From Streptomyces sulphureus DSM 40104 (GTDB lineage: Bacteria > Actinomycetota > Actinomycetes > Streptomycetales > Streptomycetaceae), in assembly GCF_000381025.1 (NCBI RefSeq), contig NZ_KB905821.1, positions 124,001 to 188,000 of the forward strand: a stretch of DNA of 64,000 nt. Reading direction: 5' to 3'. This document shows positions 33,282-41,791 of this stretch, piece by piece. The stretch's first letter is position 1. Each line of letters begins with the position of its first letter. Position numbers and translations under genes: made by a program. The notes beneath the pieces were generated by a model. The model was not told the origin of the DNA. It searched no databases and was given only the letters and a program-made list of their open reading frames with translations.

Positions 33282-34594
33282 CAGTCGAACTCCTTGTCCT
33301 TGGTCTCCGGCATCGTCAGGTAGACGATGAGCGAGATCAGCGAGGCGCCGGCGACGTAGATCCACAACTGGTCGCGGTGGCCCGCCTCGTTGAGCCAGGT
33401 CGTGACGTAGGGCGCGGTGCCGCCGAAGAGGGCGACGGCGAGCGCGTACGGCAGCGCGATGCCGGTGGCGCGGACCTCGGGCGGGAACTGCTCGGCCATG
33501 ATCACCGCGCAGTTCGCCGAGTAGCCGAGGATCAGCAGGACGCCGACGAGCTGCACGAGGAAGACGCTGAGGAAGCTGTCGCTCATCAGGTGCAGCAACG
33601 GCCAGGCGAGCACGACGAACCCGCCGGCGAAGACGGACATCGTCGGCTTCCTGCCGACGCGGTCGGAGAGGATGCCGGCGAACGGCAGCGCCACGACGAA
33701 GACGACGAGGCAGAGGGTCTGCGAGAGCAGCGCCGTCTCCAGCGGGATGCCGGTGGTGAGGTTGGCGTACGTGGGCAGGTAGTTGACCCAGATGTAGTAG
33801 GTGAGCGTGCCCGCTACGGTGATGCCGGCGACCCGCAGCGCAGCCGCCGGGTGCTCGACGAACATCGCCTTCAGCGGGTTGCTCCGCGAACGGCCCGAGC
33901 TCTGCGCCTCGTTGAAGGACTGCGTGTCCTCCACGGAGACGCGCAGCCACAGCCCGAGCAGCCCGAGGAGGCCGCCCACGACGAACGCGGCGCGCCAGCC
34001 CCAGGTGTGGAGCGCGTCCTCGCTCAGGAGCGAGGTGCAGATCGTGCCGAGGAGCGACGCGATGAGCACCCCGCCGCCGACCGACACCTGCTGCCAGGAC
34101 CCGGCGAAGGCGCGCCGCCCGCGCGCGGCCGACTCGACGAGGAAGGCCGACGAGGAGCCGAACTCCCCACCGGCGGAGAACCCTTGGACGAGCCGCGCGA
34201 GGAGCAGCACCACGGGCGCCACGATGCCGATCGTCTCGTAACCGGGTGCGAGCGCGATGACGAAGGAGGAGCCGGCCATCAGCCCGATGGTGAGCGTCAG
34301 GCCCTTCTTCCGGCCGTTCCGGTCGGCGTAGGCGCCGAGCACGGCTGCGCCTATCGGCCGCATCACGAAGCCGACGGCGAAGACGGCGAGCGTCGCCAGC
34401 AGCGCGACGGCGCCTTCGGACTTCGGGAAGAAGACGTCCGCGATGACGGCGGCGAAGATGGAGTAGAGCGCCCAGTCCACCCACTCGACGGTGTTGCCGA
34501 TGGTGCCGGCGACGATCGCCTTGCGCTGGCTGCGGCTCAACTTCGTCGTGGCTGCGGTGGCTTCGGCGGAGCGCGACGGTGTTCCGGTGCTCAT
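33281..34594 (-). CDS. MHS-family (metabolite:H+ symporter) MFS transporter
   Basis: This 437-residue protein with 12 segments shows the MHS signature. GNTVEWVDWALY in TM1 (the D/E residue pair is conserved), GAYADRNGRKKGLTLTI in the motif A loop, and VQGFSAGGEFGSS are as in ShiA/KgtP/ProP. This family imports organic acids and zwitterions. Its place among catabolic enzymes fits substrate uptake. The ATG at 34594 overlaps the deacetylase-like stop (ATGA). Confidence 0.9.
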   Translation of the reverse strand: MSTGTPSRSAEATAATTKLSRSQRKAIVAGTIGNTVEWVDWALYSIFAAVIADVFFPKSEGAVALLATLAVFAVGFVMRPIGAAVLGAYADRNGRKKGLTLTIGLMAGSSFVIALAPGYETIGIVAPVVLLLARLVQGFSAGGEFGSSSAFLVESAARGRRAFAGSWQQVSVGGGVLIASLLGTICTSLLSEDALHTWGWRAAFVVGGLLGLLGLWLRVSVEDTQSFNEAQSSGRSRSNPLKAMFVEHPAAALRVAGITVAGTLTYYIWVNYLPTYANLTTGIPLETALLSQTLCLVVFVVALPFAGILSDRVGRKPTMSVFAGGFVVLAWPLLHLMSDSFLSVFLVQLVGVLLILGYSANCAVIMAEQFPPEVRATGIALPYALAVALFGGTAPYVTTWLNEAGHRDQLWIYVAGASLISLIVYLTMPETKDKEFD

Positions 34595-35541
34595 CGGTCC
34601 TGCTCCTGGGTACGGGGGACGGCGGGGGACGCGGCCTCGTGCGACGGGGCGTCGAGGACCGCCCGTGCGGCGTCGGCGAGTTCGGCGTGGGTGGCGAACC
34701 AGACGTCGTGCGCGCGGATGTGGTCGAGGAGCTCGCGGAGGATCACGATCCGCGACCGGTGCCCGATGACGTGCGGGTGGAGGGTGAGTTGGAAGACGCC
34801 GCCGCTGCGGTACGCCTCGTCGAACTCGTCGCGCCAGATCTCCAGTACGTCGCGCGGGCGGGTGTGGGGGCGCACGGAGCCGTAGCGGTCCATCGTGAAG
34901 TAGGGCGCGTCGTCGCGGACCCAGTCGACCGGGACCTCCACGAGTCCCGTCGGGCTGCCGTCGGCGAGGATCTCGTACGGCTCGTCGTCGGCCATCAGCG
35001 AGGAGTCGTAGGCGAAGCCGAGGTCGAGGACGGTGGAGAGGGTCGAGTCCGAGAAGTCCCAGGAGGGGGTGCGGATGCCCCGCGGGCGGGCGCCCGTGAG
35101 CTCCTCCAGGGTCTCCGCCGCGCGCTGGATGAGGGCGCGTTCGTCGGCGGCGTCGAGGAGGGTGTTCCGCTCGTGTATCCAGCCGTGCACGCCTATCTCG
35201 TGGCCGTGCTCGACGTAGCCGCGCGCCTCGTCCGGGTGGAGCAGTGCGGAGACCGCCGGCATGAAGAACGTCGCGGGCACCTCGCGTGCGGCGAGCAGCT
35301 CCAGCACCCGGCGGGCTCCGACGCGCGCGCCGTACTCGCCCTGGGCGAGCCGGCCGGGGCTGGTCTCGCCGTCACGCAGGGGGATCGTCTCGTGGTCGGA
35401 GTCGAAGGAGAGCGCGACCGCGGCGCGGGCGCCCCCGGGCCAGCGCTCGGGCGTCAGGGCGCGCCCCGCGCGCACGGCGTCGACGTGCCCGCGCCAGGTG
35501 GATTCAGGCCACTGCCAGGAGGGGGTGTTCGGAGTCGGCAT
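34591..35541 (-). CDS. Polysaccharide-deacetylase-family hydrolase (imidase/PuuE-like subgroup)
   Basis: This 316-residue NodB-type hydrolase has the metal-binding SFDSDHE motif, the HEIGVHGWIHE segment (H-x-x-x-H) and the RTPSWDFSDST motif. No signal peptide or cell-wall domain is present, so an envelope role is unlikely. The cytosolic subgroup with this pattern includes PuuE allantoinase and cyclic imide hydrolase. With an MHS importer, an M20 amidohydrolase and a keto-acid reductase in the operon, ring opening of a cyclic imide or amide is plausible. That function is inference. Confidence 0.8.
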   Translation of the reverse strand: MPTPNTPSWQWPESTWRGHVDAVRAGRALTPERWPGGARAAVALSFDSDHETIPLRDGETSPGRLAQGEYGARVGARRVLELLAAREVPATFFMPAVSALLHPDEARGYVEHGHEIGVHGWIHERNTLLDAADERALIQRAAETLEELTGARPRGIRTPSWDFSDSTLSTVLDLGFAYDSSLMADDEPYEILADGSPTGLVEVPVDWVRDDAPYFTMDRYGSVRPHTRPRDVLEIWRDEFDEAYRSGGVFQLTLHPHVIGHRSRIVILRELLDHIRAHDVWFATHAELADAARAVLDAPSHEAASPAVPRTQEQDR

Positions 35542-35612
35542 GGGAGCCTCCGGGGATGAGGGACGTACGGCCGGTCGCTGAGCAACGGGCCGGGAGGGGC
35601 GGGGAGTCGGGG

Positions 35613-36620
35613 TCAGGCGACGAACTGGTCCATGCGCGTCCACGCGCCTTTGAGGGTGACCAGGTGGAGGGTGACGTCCGAAGCGTTGAGCCCGGGGAGG
35701 GACCCGATCACTTCGTCGGTGTAGCGGAAGAGGTCGGTGCGGCGCGGTAGCACCATGTGGCCGACGAGGTTGAAGCGCCCGGTGGAGGCGGCGAGGAACT
35801 TCGTTCCCGGGTGCTGGGCGAGCTGCCGTCCTGCCTTCTCCAGCCGGCCCGGGTCGATCGAGAGCCAGAGCATGAACTCCGCCTCGAAGCCGAGCAGCGC
35901 CGGTTCGGCGAGGGTGCGGAAGTGCAGGATGCCGCGGCGCAGCATCCGGTCGAGCGCCCGCGAGACGCTCGACTCGCTGCGGCCGAGCGTCCGCGCGACG
36001 GTGCTCACCGGGAGCCTCCCGTCGTGCGCGAGCTCGCCGACGACGGCGCTCTCCAGCTCCGTCAGCGTCCGCGGCGCCCGATCCCAGTCGTCCCGCTCGT
36101 ACGGTGGCGCCTGGGTGGGGCGCAGCTCGGTCCGCGCTTCGGCGGGCAGCAGCCCGGTGTCCCACAGCGCGGCCGAGGTGAACGTGCGGATGACGGCGAC
36201 GTGTTCGTTGCTGGTGATCAAGTGGGCGCCGGGCAGGTCGGTGTAGAGGAGCCGCAACAGCTCCTCGTTGTCCCGCGCGACGAAGTCGACGATCAGGTCG
36301 GCGGTCCCCGTCACCAGTGCGAGGAAGCGCACCTCGGGGTGGCAGGCGAGGATCTCGGCGAGCTGGAGCCCTTTGCCCGGGCGTGCCTGGACGCGCACGA
36401 GCATCGACGAGCCGGCCCCCGTGCGGTCCAGTTCGACGGCGCCGACGACGTGGAGCAGCCGGCGGGAGCGCAGCGCGTGGAACCGGCGCTGCGCCGTGGT
36501 CTCGGTGGTCCCGGCCCAGCGCGCGATGCTCGCCCACGGCGCACGACCGTTGAGCTGGAGCGCCGCTATGAGGCGGCGGTCCAGCGCATCGATCATCTCG
36601 GCGCTCGCCCGTGGGGTCAT
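35613..36620 (-). CDS. Tandem AsnC/Lrp-family regulator
   Basis: The 335 residues contain two Lrp/AsnC units in tandem. The first has an HTH (LIAALQLNGRAPWASIARWAGTTETTAQRRFHAL) and a RAM-like domain. The second has another HTH (ELESAVVGELAHDGRLPVSTVARTLGRSESSVSRALDRML) and a second effector domain. Most Lrp proteins have one unit. The double form is common in Actinobacteria. It starts the minus-strand catabolic operon and very likely controls it in response to an amino-acid-like ligand. Confidence 0.88.
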   Translation of the reverse strand: MTPRASAEMIDALDRRLIAALQLNGRAPWASIARWAGTTETTAQRRFHALRSRRLLHVVGAVELDRTGAGSSMLVRVQARPGKGLQLAEILACHPEVRFLALVTGTADLIVDFVARDNEELLRLLYTDLPGAHLITSNEHVAVIRTFTSAALWDTGLLPAEARTELRPTQAPPYERDDWDRAPRTLTELESAVVGELAHDGRLPVSTVARTLGRSESSVSRALDRMLRRGILHFRTLAEPALLGFEAEFMLWLSIDPGRLEKAGRQLAQHPGTKFLAASTGRFNLVGHMVLPRRTDLFRYTDEVIGSLPGLNASDVTLHLVTLKGAWTRMDQFVA

Positions 36621-36793
36621 GGCCGGAAGTTATGCGTGGCCTGATCCGACCGTCAATGCCGGAATCCTGCACCGGCGGCTGCTGAGAGTGATGCTTCCAC
36701 CGAGCAGCGCACGCTGTGTGCGGGATCTGCCCAGCTCGTGGAAGTCCCGTACGGGGTCGGGGCGGTGCGGATACCCGTCACCGGGGATTTCGT

Positions 36794-36827
36794 GCGGGCG
36801 GCGGCGGGCCTCCCCGCCGCCGCCTGC
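36794..36827 (-). terminator. Hairpin terminator after the VOC gene
   Basis: A 15-bp stem with one mismatch (36794-36808 against 36813-36827, GCGGCGGCGGG core, 4-nt loop) lies immediately after the VOC stop at 36831 on the minus strand. Confidence 0.65.
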
Positions 36828-36830
36828 TGC

Positions 36831-37253
36831 TCAGCCGCCGTACTCGCTCGCGACGTCGACGACCCAGACGATCCCGAAGCGGTCGGTGAGCATGCCGTAG
36901 AGCGGGGCCCACTGCGACGGCGCCAACGGGTGCGCGACGGTCGCCCCTGCGGAGAGCTTCTCCCAGTAGCCCGTGATCTCCTCCTCGGTCTCCCCGCGGA
37001 GGGAGAGGAAGAACGCGTTCTCGCCACGGTTCCACGGCGTCCCCGCGGGGACGTCGTACGCCATCACGTGGAAGCCGTTGTCCGCGACGACCTGCCCCCA
37101 CGTGACGTGCTTCACTTCGGTCTGGTCCGACACGATGCCGGCGTCCCCGTACGTGACGACGGCGATCTCGCCGCCGAAGACGGAGTGGTAGAACTCGAGC
37201 GCTGCGCGGGCGTCGCCCCGGAAGTTGAGGTGGGCGACGGACTTGACGGACAT
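36831..37253 (-). CDS. VOC-fold (PhnB-like) protein
   Basis: This 140-residue vicinal-oxygen-chelate protein has the typical beta-alpha-beta-beta-beta repeats: SVAHLNFRGDARAALEFYHSVFGGEIAV then DVPAGTPWNRGENAFFLSLRGET and the closing LYGMLTDRFGIVWVVDV. PhnB-like family members act in glyoxalase-type or resistance functions or as uncharacterised proteins. It stands alone, with no obvious operon partner, so its function is unknown. Confidence 0.85.
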   Translation of the reverse strand: MSVKSVAHLNFRGDARAALEFYHSVFGGEIAVVTYGDAGIVSDQTEVKHVTWGQVVADNGFHVMAYDVPAGTPWNRGENAFFLSLRGETEEEITGYWEKLSAGATVAHPLAPSQWAPLYGMLTDRFGIVWVVDVASEYGG

Positions 37254-37494
37254 GGTGGCTCCCAGCCTTCTCGTTCCCGGGCGCGAGGCTCGGGACGTGC
37301 GGCCGACCGCGGGAGGCGGCCGGTGCGTCGTGGTTCGACCTGGGAGACGTTCGCAGGGGGTGCGGACAGGGGGTGTCCGCTTCTCGTTTCCGTGCGGGAA
37401 GTCGGTCTCCGGCGAGGCGTCTCCGAGCAGCTTTGGTGAGGGCGGGGCAACTCGCGGGGCGGTGACGGGCCGGGGGTGCCGTCCGAGGCGCGGG

Positions 37495-37640
37495 AGCGGA
37501 AGTCCCGTTGCCTGTAGGGGACTTGGCGGGCCGGAGGTGGCAGCCGGCTGGACGCCGGGGCCGGAGTTGTGCCGGACGCGGGGATGGCCCTGGCTGCCGC
37601 CGCCGGAATCCGTGCGTCCACCGCGTCGAATGCGGGCGCC
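37495..37640. repeat. Intergenic repeat, copy 1
   Basis: This copy starts with a hairpin AAGTCCC...GGGACTT (37500-37506 with 37518-37524), continues with ACTTGGCGGGCCGGAGGTGG CAGCC, and ends with CGTGCGTCCACCGCGTCGAA at 37611. The spacing between the hairpin and the CGTGC motif is about 110 bp, as in copies 2 and 3. Confidence 0.6.
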
Positions 37641-37789
37641 TTGGCGGGGAGGCGCTCGCAGGAGGTGACGGCGGGACGTGTTCACCTCTCAGCCCTGTGC
37701 GAGGGGTTGCCCACTGCCGAGCCACAGGCCCGTGGAGTATCGCGGCAGGCTATTGGCAGCTCGCACCAGGCCGCACCGCTCCGGGCACG

Positions 37790-37935
37790 GAAGCGCAAGT
37801 CCCCTCCTCGTAAGGCACTTGGCAGGTCGGTGGCGGCAGCCGGAGAAGGCGACCGGACGTCGAGCGCAAGCCGTCCGGGTCCGAGACGCTGCCGCCTCGG
37901 ACACCGTGCCTCAACCGCGCCGAATTCGCCCGACG
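37790..37935. repeat. Intergenic repeat, copy 2
   Basis: The hairpin region AAGTCCCC...GGCACTT (37797-37820) is followed by GGCAGGTCGGTGGCGGCAGCC, very like copy 1, and by CGTGCCTCAACCGCGCCGAA at 37905. Flanks on the left (CCGCACCGCTCCGGGCACGG) also resemble copy 3. Confidence 0.6.
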
Positions 37936-38010
37936 GTCGTTGGCCGGCTGCGCGGTGAGACAACAACTCGGCGGGGAATTGGCAGCACGCCGCACTGCTC
38001 CGGGCATGGA

Positions 38011-38155
38011 CGGGAAAGAGTCCTTTCACCGTAAGCGACTTGCGCGGGAAGGCGACCCCCGGAAAGGGCGGCTGACCACCGCACGCACGTCGGCTGCCCA
38101 CAGGGTCGTCCAGGACGCCGCCCCCCGGCCCCGTGCCTCAACCGCCTCGCAGGAG
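38011..38155. repeat. Intergenic repeat, copy 3
   Basis: This is the most diverged copy. A hairpin-like AGAGTCC...GCGACTT segment lies at 38018-38041, then a weakly conserved middle, then CGTGCCTCAACCGCCTCGCA at 38132. The left flank CGCACTGCTCCGGGCATGG parallels copy 2. Confidence 0.55.
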
Positions 38156-38339
38156 AAGCTTCGCCTTCGACGGCGCGGCTGCACCCGGCACGCCGACGGA
38201 CGGCAGCCGGGGCGCAAGGACTCCCCGCGGCCGGCCGCGCTGCTGCCGAACGGTCCGACATCCCCTTCCCCGCGAGCTCCCGGCCCCTCGCCTCCCCGAG
38301 CAGCAGCAGAACTCCCCCTGTCACGCGACGAGTTGCCCC

Positions 38340-39437
38340 TCACCCCGGCGCGACGATGCGCACGCGGTCGCTCTCGCCGTCGGAGAGGAAGGAAGCGAGG
38401 CTGCTCCCCTCCTCCGTCACGTCGGTGCGCTCGGCTCGGGTGAGCGGGCGGAGCGGGGTCACGGTGACGGTGTGCGCGTCGGCGGTCCAGGTGGCGGCGG
38501 CCCGGCCGTCGATCAGGGCCAGTCGGGCTCCCGTGACGGAGAGGCCGCGGTGGGCGTCGTCGATGAGGCGGGTGCGGTCGTGGTAGCCGAGGATCGCGTT
38601 GTCGAAGGACGGGAGGAAGCGGACGGGCGCGGGGGTGTCCGGGTCGGGGCGCGGGGCGTCGGGGAGGTCAAGGAGTTCGCGGCCGCGCTCGTCGCGGAAG
38701 GAGACCAACTCGCCGCGGACGGCGGCGACTGCGGCCGGGAGCCCGGCGAGGCCGCACCAGGCGCGCAGGTCGGCGGAGGCGGCCGGGCCGAAGGCCGCCA
38801 GGTAGCGGCGGACCAGCGTCTCGCCGACCGGGTCGGTCCCCTCCGGTGCGGGCGGGTCGGTCTCGCGGCCGAGCCAGGAGGCGAGCGGGGTGTTGCGCAC
38901 CCCCGACCGCACGCGCCACTGCCCGCGCGGCGGCCGCTGCACCATGGGGACGAGCGCGGCGACGGCCGTCTCACCCAGCGCCCTCGTGCCGGGCGCCGGC
39001 CAGCGCTCGGCGAGGGCGCGCGCGAGGGCGGCCGTCGAGCGGGGTTCCCCGTCGGCGAAGAGGGCGCGGGTTGCGGCGGCGAGCTCGTCGAGGTCCACGC
39101 CGTCGAGTGCACTGCGGTGGACGCCCAACACCCGCTGGCGAAGCATGGCGTGGTGGCGGGCGCGCCAGGCGAGCGCGTCGTCCGCCGTCAGCAGGTGGAC
39201 GGTGCGGCGCATCAGGTGGGTCCTCACCACGTCGCGCCCGGTGAGCAGGGTGTCGAGCGCGGTCGGTGAGAACCGGCGCAGGCGCGACCACAGCCCGGTG
39301 AACGGCTCCTGCGGCTCCTGTGCTTGCAGGCCGCAGAGGTGCGCGACGGCCTGGAGTGGCGGCATGTCGGCCCGGTCGAGGAGGAGTTGGCGGGCGAGCG
39401 TCGCGCGGTTGAGCGTTCTGGTGTCGAGGACGGTCAT
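38340..39437 (-). CDS. Winged-helix DNA-binding domain (HTH_42/AlkX-like) protein
   Basis: This 365-residue protein of the HTH_42/DUF1006 family opens with TLNRATLARQLLLDRADMPPLQAVAHLCGLQAQEPQEP and has the QAQ motif that places it with the AlkZ/YcaQ interstrand-crosslink glycosylase fold. The GLQAQEPQEPFTGLWSRL segment resembles the QxQ or QxD region used by those glycosylases. Whether it is a DNA repair glycosylase or a regulator is undecided. It lies divergent to a WYL regulator, and the ATG at 39437 is preferred because the upstream extension is not conserved-looking. Confidence 0.75.
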   Translation of the reverse strand: MTVLDTRTLNRATLARQLLLDRADMPPLQAVAHLCGLQAQEPQEPFTGLWSRLRRFSPTALDTLLTGRDVVRTHLMRRTVHLLTADDALAWRARHHAMLRQRVLGVHRSALDGVDLDELAAATRALFADGEPRSTAALARALAERWPAPGTRALGETAVAALVPMVQRPPRGQWRVRSGVRNTPLASWLGRETDPPAPEGTDPVGETLVRRYLAAFGPAASADLRAWCGLAGLPAAVAAVRGELVSFRDERGRELLDLPDAPRPDPDTPAPVRFLPSFDNAILGYHDRTRLIDDAHRGLSVTGARLALIDGRAAATWTADAHTVTVTPLRPLTRAERTDVTEEGSSLASFLSDGESDRVRIVAPG

Positions 39438-39675
39438 CGGGGCCGCCGCTGCTGCGCCGGGCGCCGGGCCGCCGGGCTCGATGAGCGGTGCGGCGCGGGG
39501 ATCTTCCGTCCCGCCGGCGGACGGGCGGTGCGCCGGGAGTCGACCGACGCGTGCCGGGCTGTCTCTCGCAGGTCCACAGTGTTTCCTTCCGGACGTGTGC
39601 GACCGCGGCGGGTCGCAAGTACGGGAGGACGTTCGCAGGAGAAGCGGTCGATTGCTGTCCGCTTTCCGGGGCACC

Positions 39676-40656
39676 ATGGACGTCATGCCGAAGACCTCCG
39701 CGCGGCTGCTGTCGCTCCTCTCGCTGCTCCAGGTGCGGCGGGACTGGCCGGGGGCGCTCCTCGCCGAACGCCTGGAGGTCAGCGCCCGCACCGTGCGCCG
39801 CGACGTCGACCGGCTGCGGGAGCTCGGCTACCCTGTCGCGGCCCTCAAGGGGCCCGAGGGCGGCTACCGGTTGGAGGCCGGCGCCGAGCTGCCGCCGCTG
39901 CGCTTCGACGACGAGCAGGCCGTCGCCCTCGCCGTCGCGCTCCGGCTCGCCACCACCAGCGGTGTCGGCATCGAGGAGGCCGCGGCGCGTGCCCTGGCCA
40001 CCGTCCGGCAGGTCATGCCGGCCCGGCTGCGCCACCGCGTCGACGCCCTCCGCGTCACCGCCGTCGAGGGCGAGCGGTCCGGGACGCTCGACAGCGGCGT
40101 GCTCGTCGCGCTCGGTGCCGCCGTCCACGCGTGCGAGGTGCTGCGCTTCGACTACGCCCCCGTGTCCGCAGCAGCCGACGGGGCGCCGCAGCGCCGGCGC
40201 GCGGAGCCCCACCACCTGGTCGTCAGGGACGGCCGCTGGTACCTCGTCGCGTGGGACCTCGACCGCTCCGGCTGGCGCACCTTCCGCGCCGACCGCATCA
40301 CCCCGCGCATCCCGACGGGCCCGGGCTTCACACCGCGCGAGCCGCCCGGCGGCGACGTTGCCGCCTTCGTCGCCGACAGGTTCCGCGGCGGCTCGGGCGG
40401 TTGGCCCTGCCTCGGCGAGGTGCTCCTCGACCTGCCGGCCGCCGCGGTGTCGGCGTACCTGCGCGACGGCGTCGTGGAGGAGCTCGGTCCCGACCGCTGC
40501 CGCCTCGTCCTGGGTTCGTGGTCCTGGATCGGCCTCGCCGCAGAGCTGGGAAGGTTCGACGCAGCGATCGAGGTCGTCGGACCCGCCGAACTGCGGGAGG
40601 CGTGCGCACGGTTGGCACACAGGTACGCGGACGCCGCGGCCGAGCCCTCCCCTTAG
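39676..40656 (+). CDS. HTH (DeoR-like) WYL-domain transcriptional regulator
   Basis: This protein of about 326 residues (323 from ATG 39685) has an N-terminal HTH_11 (SARLLSLLSLLQVRRDWPGALLAERLEVSARTVRRDVDRLRELG) and a WYL domain with LVVRDGRWYLVAWDLDRSGWRTFRADRI, followed by the WCX C-terminal region. WYL proteins often bind nucleic acid or nucleotide ligands and regulate DNA repair or defence genes. The divergent HTH_42 protein gene makes a shared regulon possible. The ATG at 39676 has GGGG just upstream. Confidence 0.88.
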   Translation: MDVMPKTSARLLSLLSLLQVRRDWPGALLAERLEVSARTVRRDVDRLRELGYPVAALKGPEGGYRLEAGAELPPLRFDDEQAVALAVALRLATTSGVGIEEAAARALATVRQVMPARLRHRVDALRVTAVEGERSGTLDSGVLVALGAAVHACEVLRFDYAPVSAAADGAPQRRRAEPHHLVVRDGRWYLVAWDLDRSGWRTFRADRITPRIPTGPGFTPREPPGGDVAAFVADRFRGGSGGWPCLGEVLLDLPAAAVSAYLRDGVVEELGPDRCRLVLGSWSWIGLAAELGRFDAAIEVVGPAELREACARLAHRYADAAAEPSP

Positions 40657-40765
40657 CGTCCTGCCGGGGCGACGCCGCGGACGGGCGCACCACCGTCGGA
40701 GCCGCCGAACCACGCGGGACGGGAGCGCAGTTGCGCCCCGGTACGCGCACGCCACGCCCGACCCC

Positions 40766-41791
40766 TCAGGAGCCGCCCCCGGCCGGATACGCCGTCGTCT
40801 CCGCGCCGTCCGCGTAATGGCAGGCGACGGGATGGCCGACGCCGGGGCGCGGCACGAGCGGCGGCGTCTCACGGGCGCAGTGCTCGGTGGCGAGCCAGCA
40901 GCGGGTGCGGAAGCGGCAGCCGGAGGGTGGAGCTGCGGGTGACGGGACGTCGCCGAGGAGGGGTATCTCGCGTGAGGGGAGGCCGGGGCGGTCCCGGAGG
41001 GAGGGGACGGCGGAGAGCAGGGCCCTCGTGTACGGGTGTTGCGGGTTGCGGAAGACCTCGTCCGTCGGCCCGGACTCGACGACGGTGCCGACGTACATCA
41101 CCACCACCTCGTGCGCGAGGTGCCGCACCACGTCGAGGTCGTGCGAGATGAAGAGGTAGGAGACGCCCAGCTCCTCCTGGAGGTCGGCGAGGAGGTTGAG
41201 GATCTGCGCCTGCACGGAGACGTCCAGCGCCGATACGGCCTCGTCGCAGACGATGAGGCGCGGCCCGAGCGCCAACGCCCTGGCGATGCTGACGCGTTGG
41301 CACTGGCCCCCGGAGAGCTCGTGCGGCCTGCGGCCTGCGTGCTCGGGGCCGAGGCCGACGAGTCCCAGGAGCCGGGCGGTCTCGGCGGCGTGGTCGGCGG
41401 GTGCGACCGTGCCGCGGTGGATGCGCCATCCCTCGGCGATGAGCTCGGCCACGGTCATCCTGGGGTTGAGCGCGGTGAACGGGTCCTGGAAGACCATCTG
41501 GAGCTCCCGCGCGAGCCGCCTCCGCTCCCGCCGCGAGACGGTGCCGAGGTCCCGTCCCGCGAACTCGACCCGCCCGGAGAAGGGCGCCCGCAGACCGACC
41601 ACGGCGCGCGCCAGCGTCGTCTTGCCGCACCCCGACTCCCCCACCACCCCGACCGTCCGCGCCGCGGGTACGGCAAGGTCGACGCCGGCCACCGCCGGTA
41701 TGCGGTGCCGCGCGAGGCCGACGCGGTGGACGTAACCGGCGTGCAGGTCCTCCACTTTGAGCAGCGCACCGTCCCTTGCCTCGACGCTCAC
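40766..41791 (-). CDS. Opp/Dpp-type ABC transporter ATP-binding protein (OppF-like)
   Basis: This 341-residue ABC ATPase has Walker A GESGCGKTTL, the ABC signature LSGGQCQR, Walker B RLIVCDEAVSALD and the C-terminal oligopeptide-transporter ATPase extension (PLLGDVPSPAAPPSGCRFRTRCWLA...). The GTG at 41791 overlaps the stop of the OppD-like gene (GTGA). It closes the nine-gene operon that starts at 49695 and pairs with the OppD-like ATPase to power the permease. Confidence 0.92.
   Translation of the reverse strand: MSVEARDGALLKVEDLHAGYVHRVGLARHRIPAVAGVDLAVPAARTVGVVGESGCGKTTLARAVVGLRAPFSGRVEFAGRDLGTVSRRERRRLARELQMVFQDPFTALNPRMTVAELIAEGWRIHRGTVAPADHAAETARLLGLVGLGPEHAGRRPHELSGGQCQRVSIARALALGPRLIVCDEAVSALDVSVQAQILNLLADLQEELGVSYLFISHDLDVVRHLAHEVVVMYVGTVVESGPTDEVFRNPQHPYTRALLSAVPSLRDRPGLPSREIPLLGDVPSPAAPPSGCRFRTRCWLATEHCARETPPLVPRPGVGHPVACHYADGAETTAYPAGGGS

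Larger units (their letters stand above)
37254..38339. other. 1.1-kb gene-free region carrying triplicated repeats
   Basis: This stretch has no gene I can support. Long frames exist but are not alike in codon use or domain content. It is dominated by three diverged copies of a hairpin-bearing sequence (separate entries), which suggests either an expanded intergenic element or a family of non-coding RNAs. Confidence 0.6.

Noticed and set aside
29833..33330. A very long plus-strand frame (1165 residues)
   Set aside because: It runs antisense across the PanE-M20 and SDR genes. Its sequence has no domains, while the minus-strand frames have complete catalytic motifs.
37254..38339. Coding region in the 1.1-kb gap
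   Set aside because: Several frames over 100 codons exist on both strands, but none is consistently preferred or has a recognisable domain, and the repeats explain the similarity between parts.
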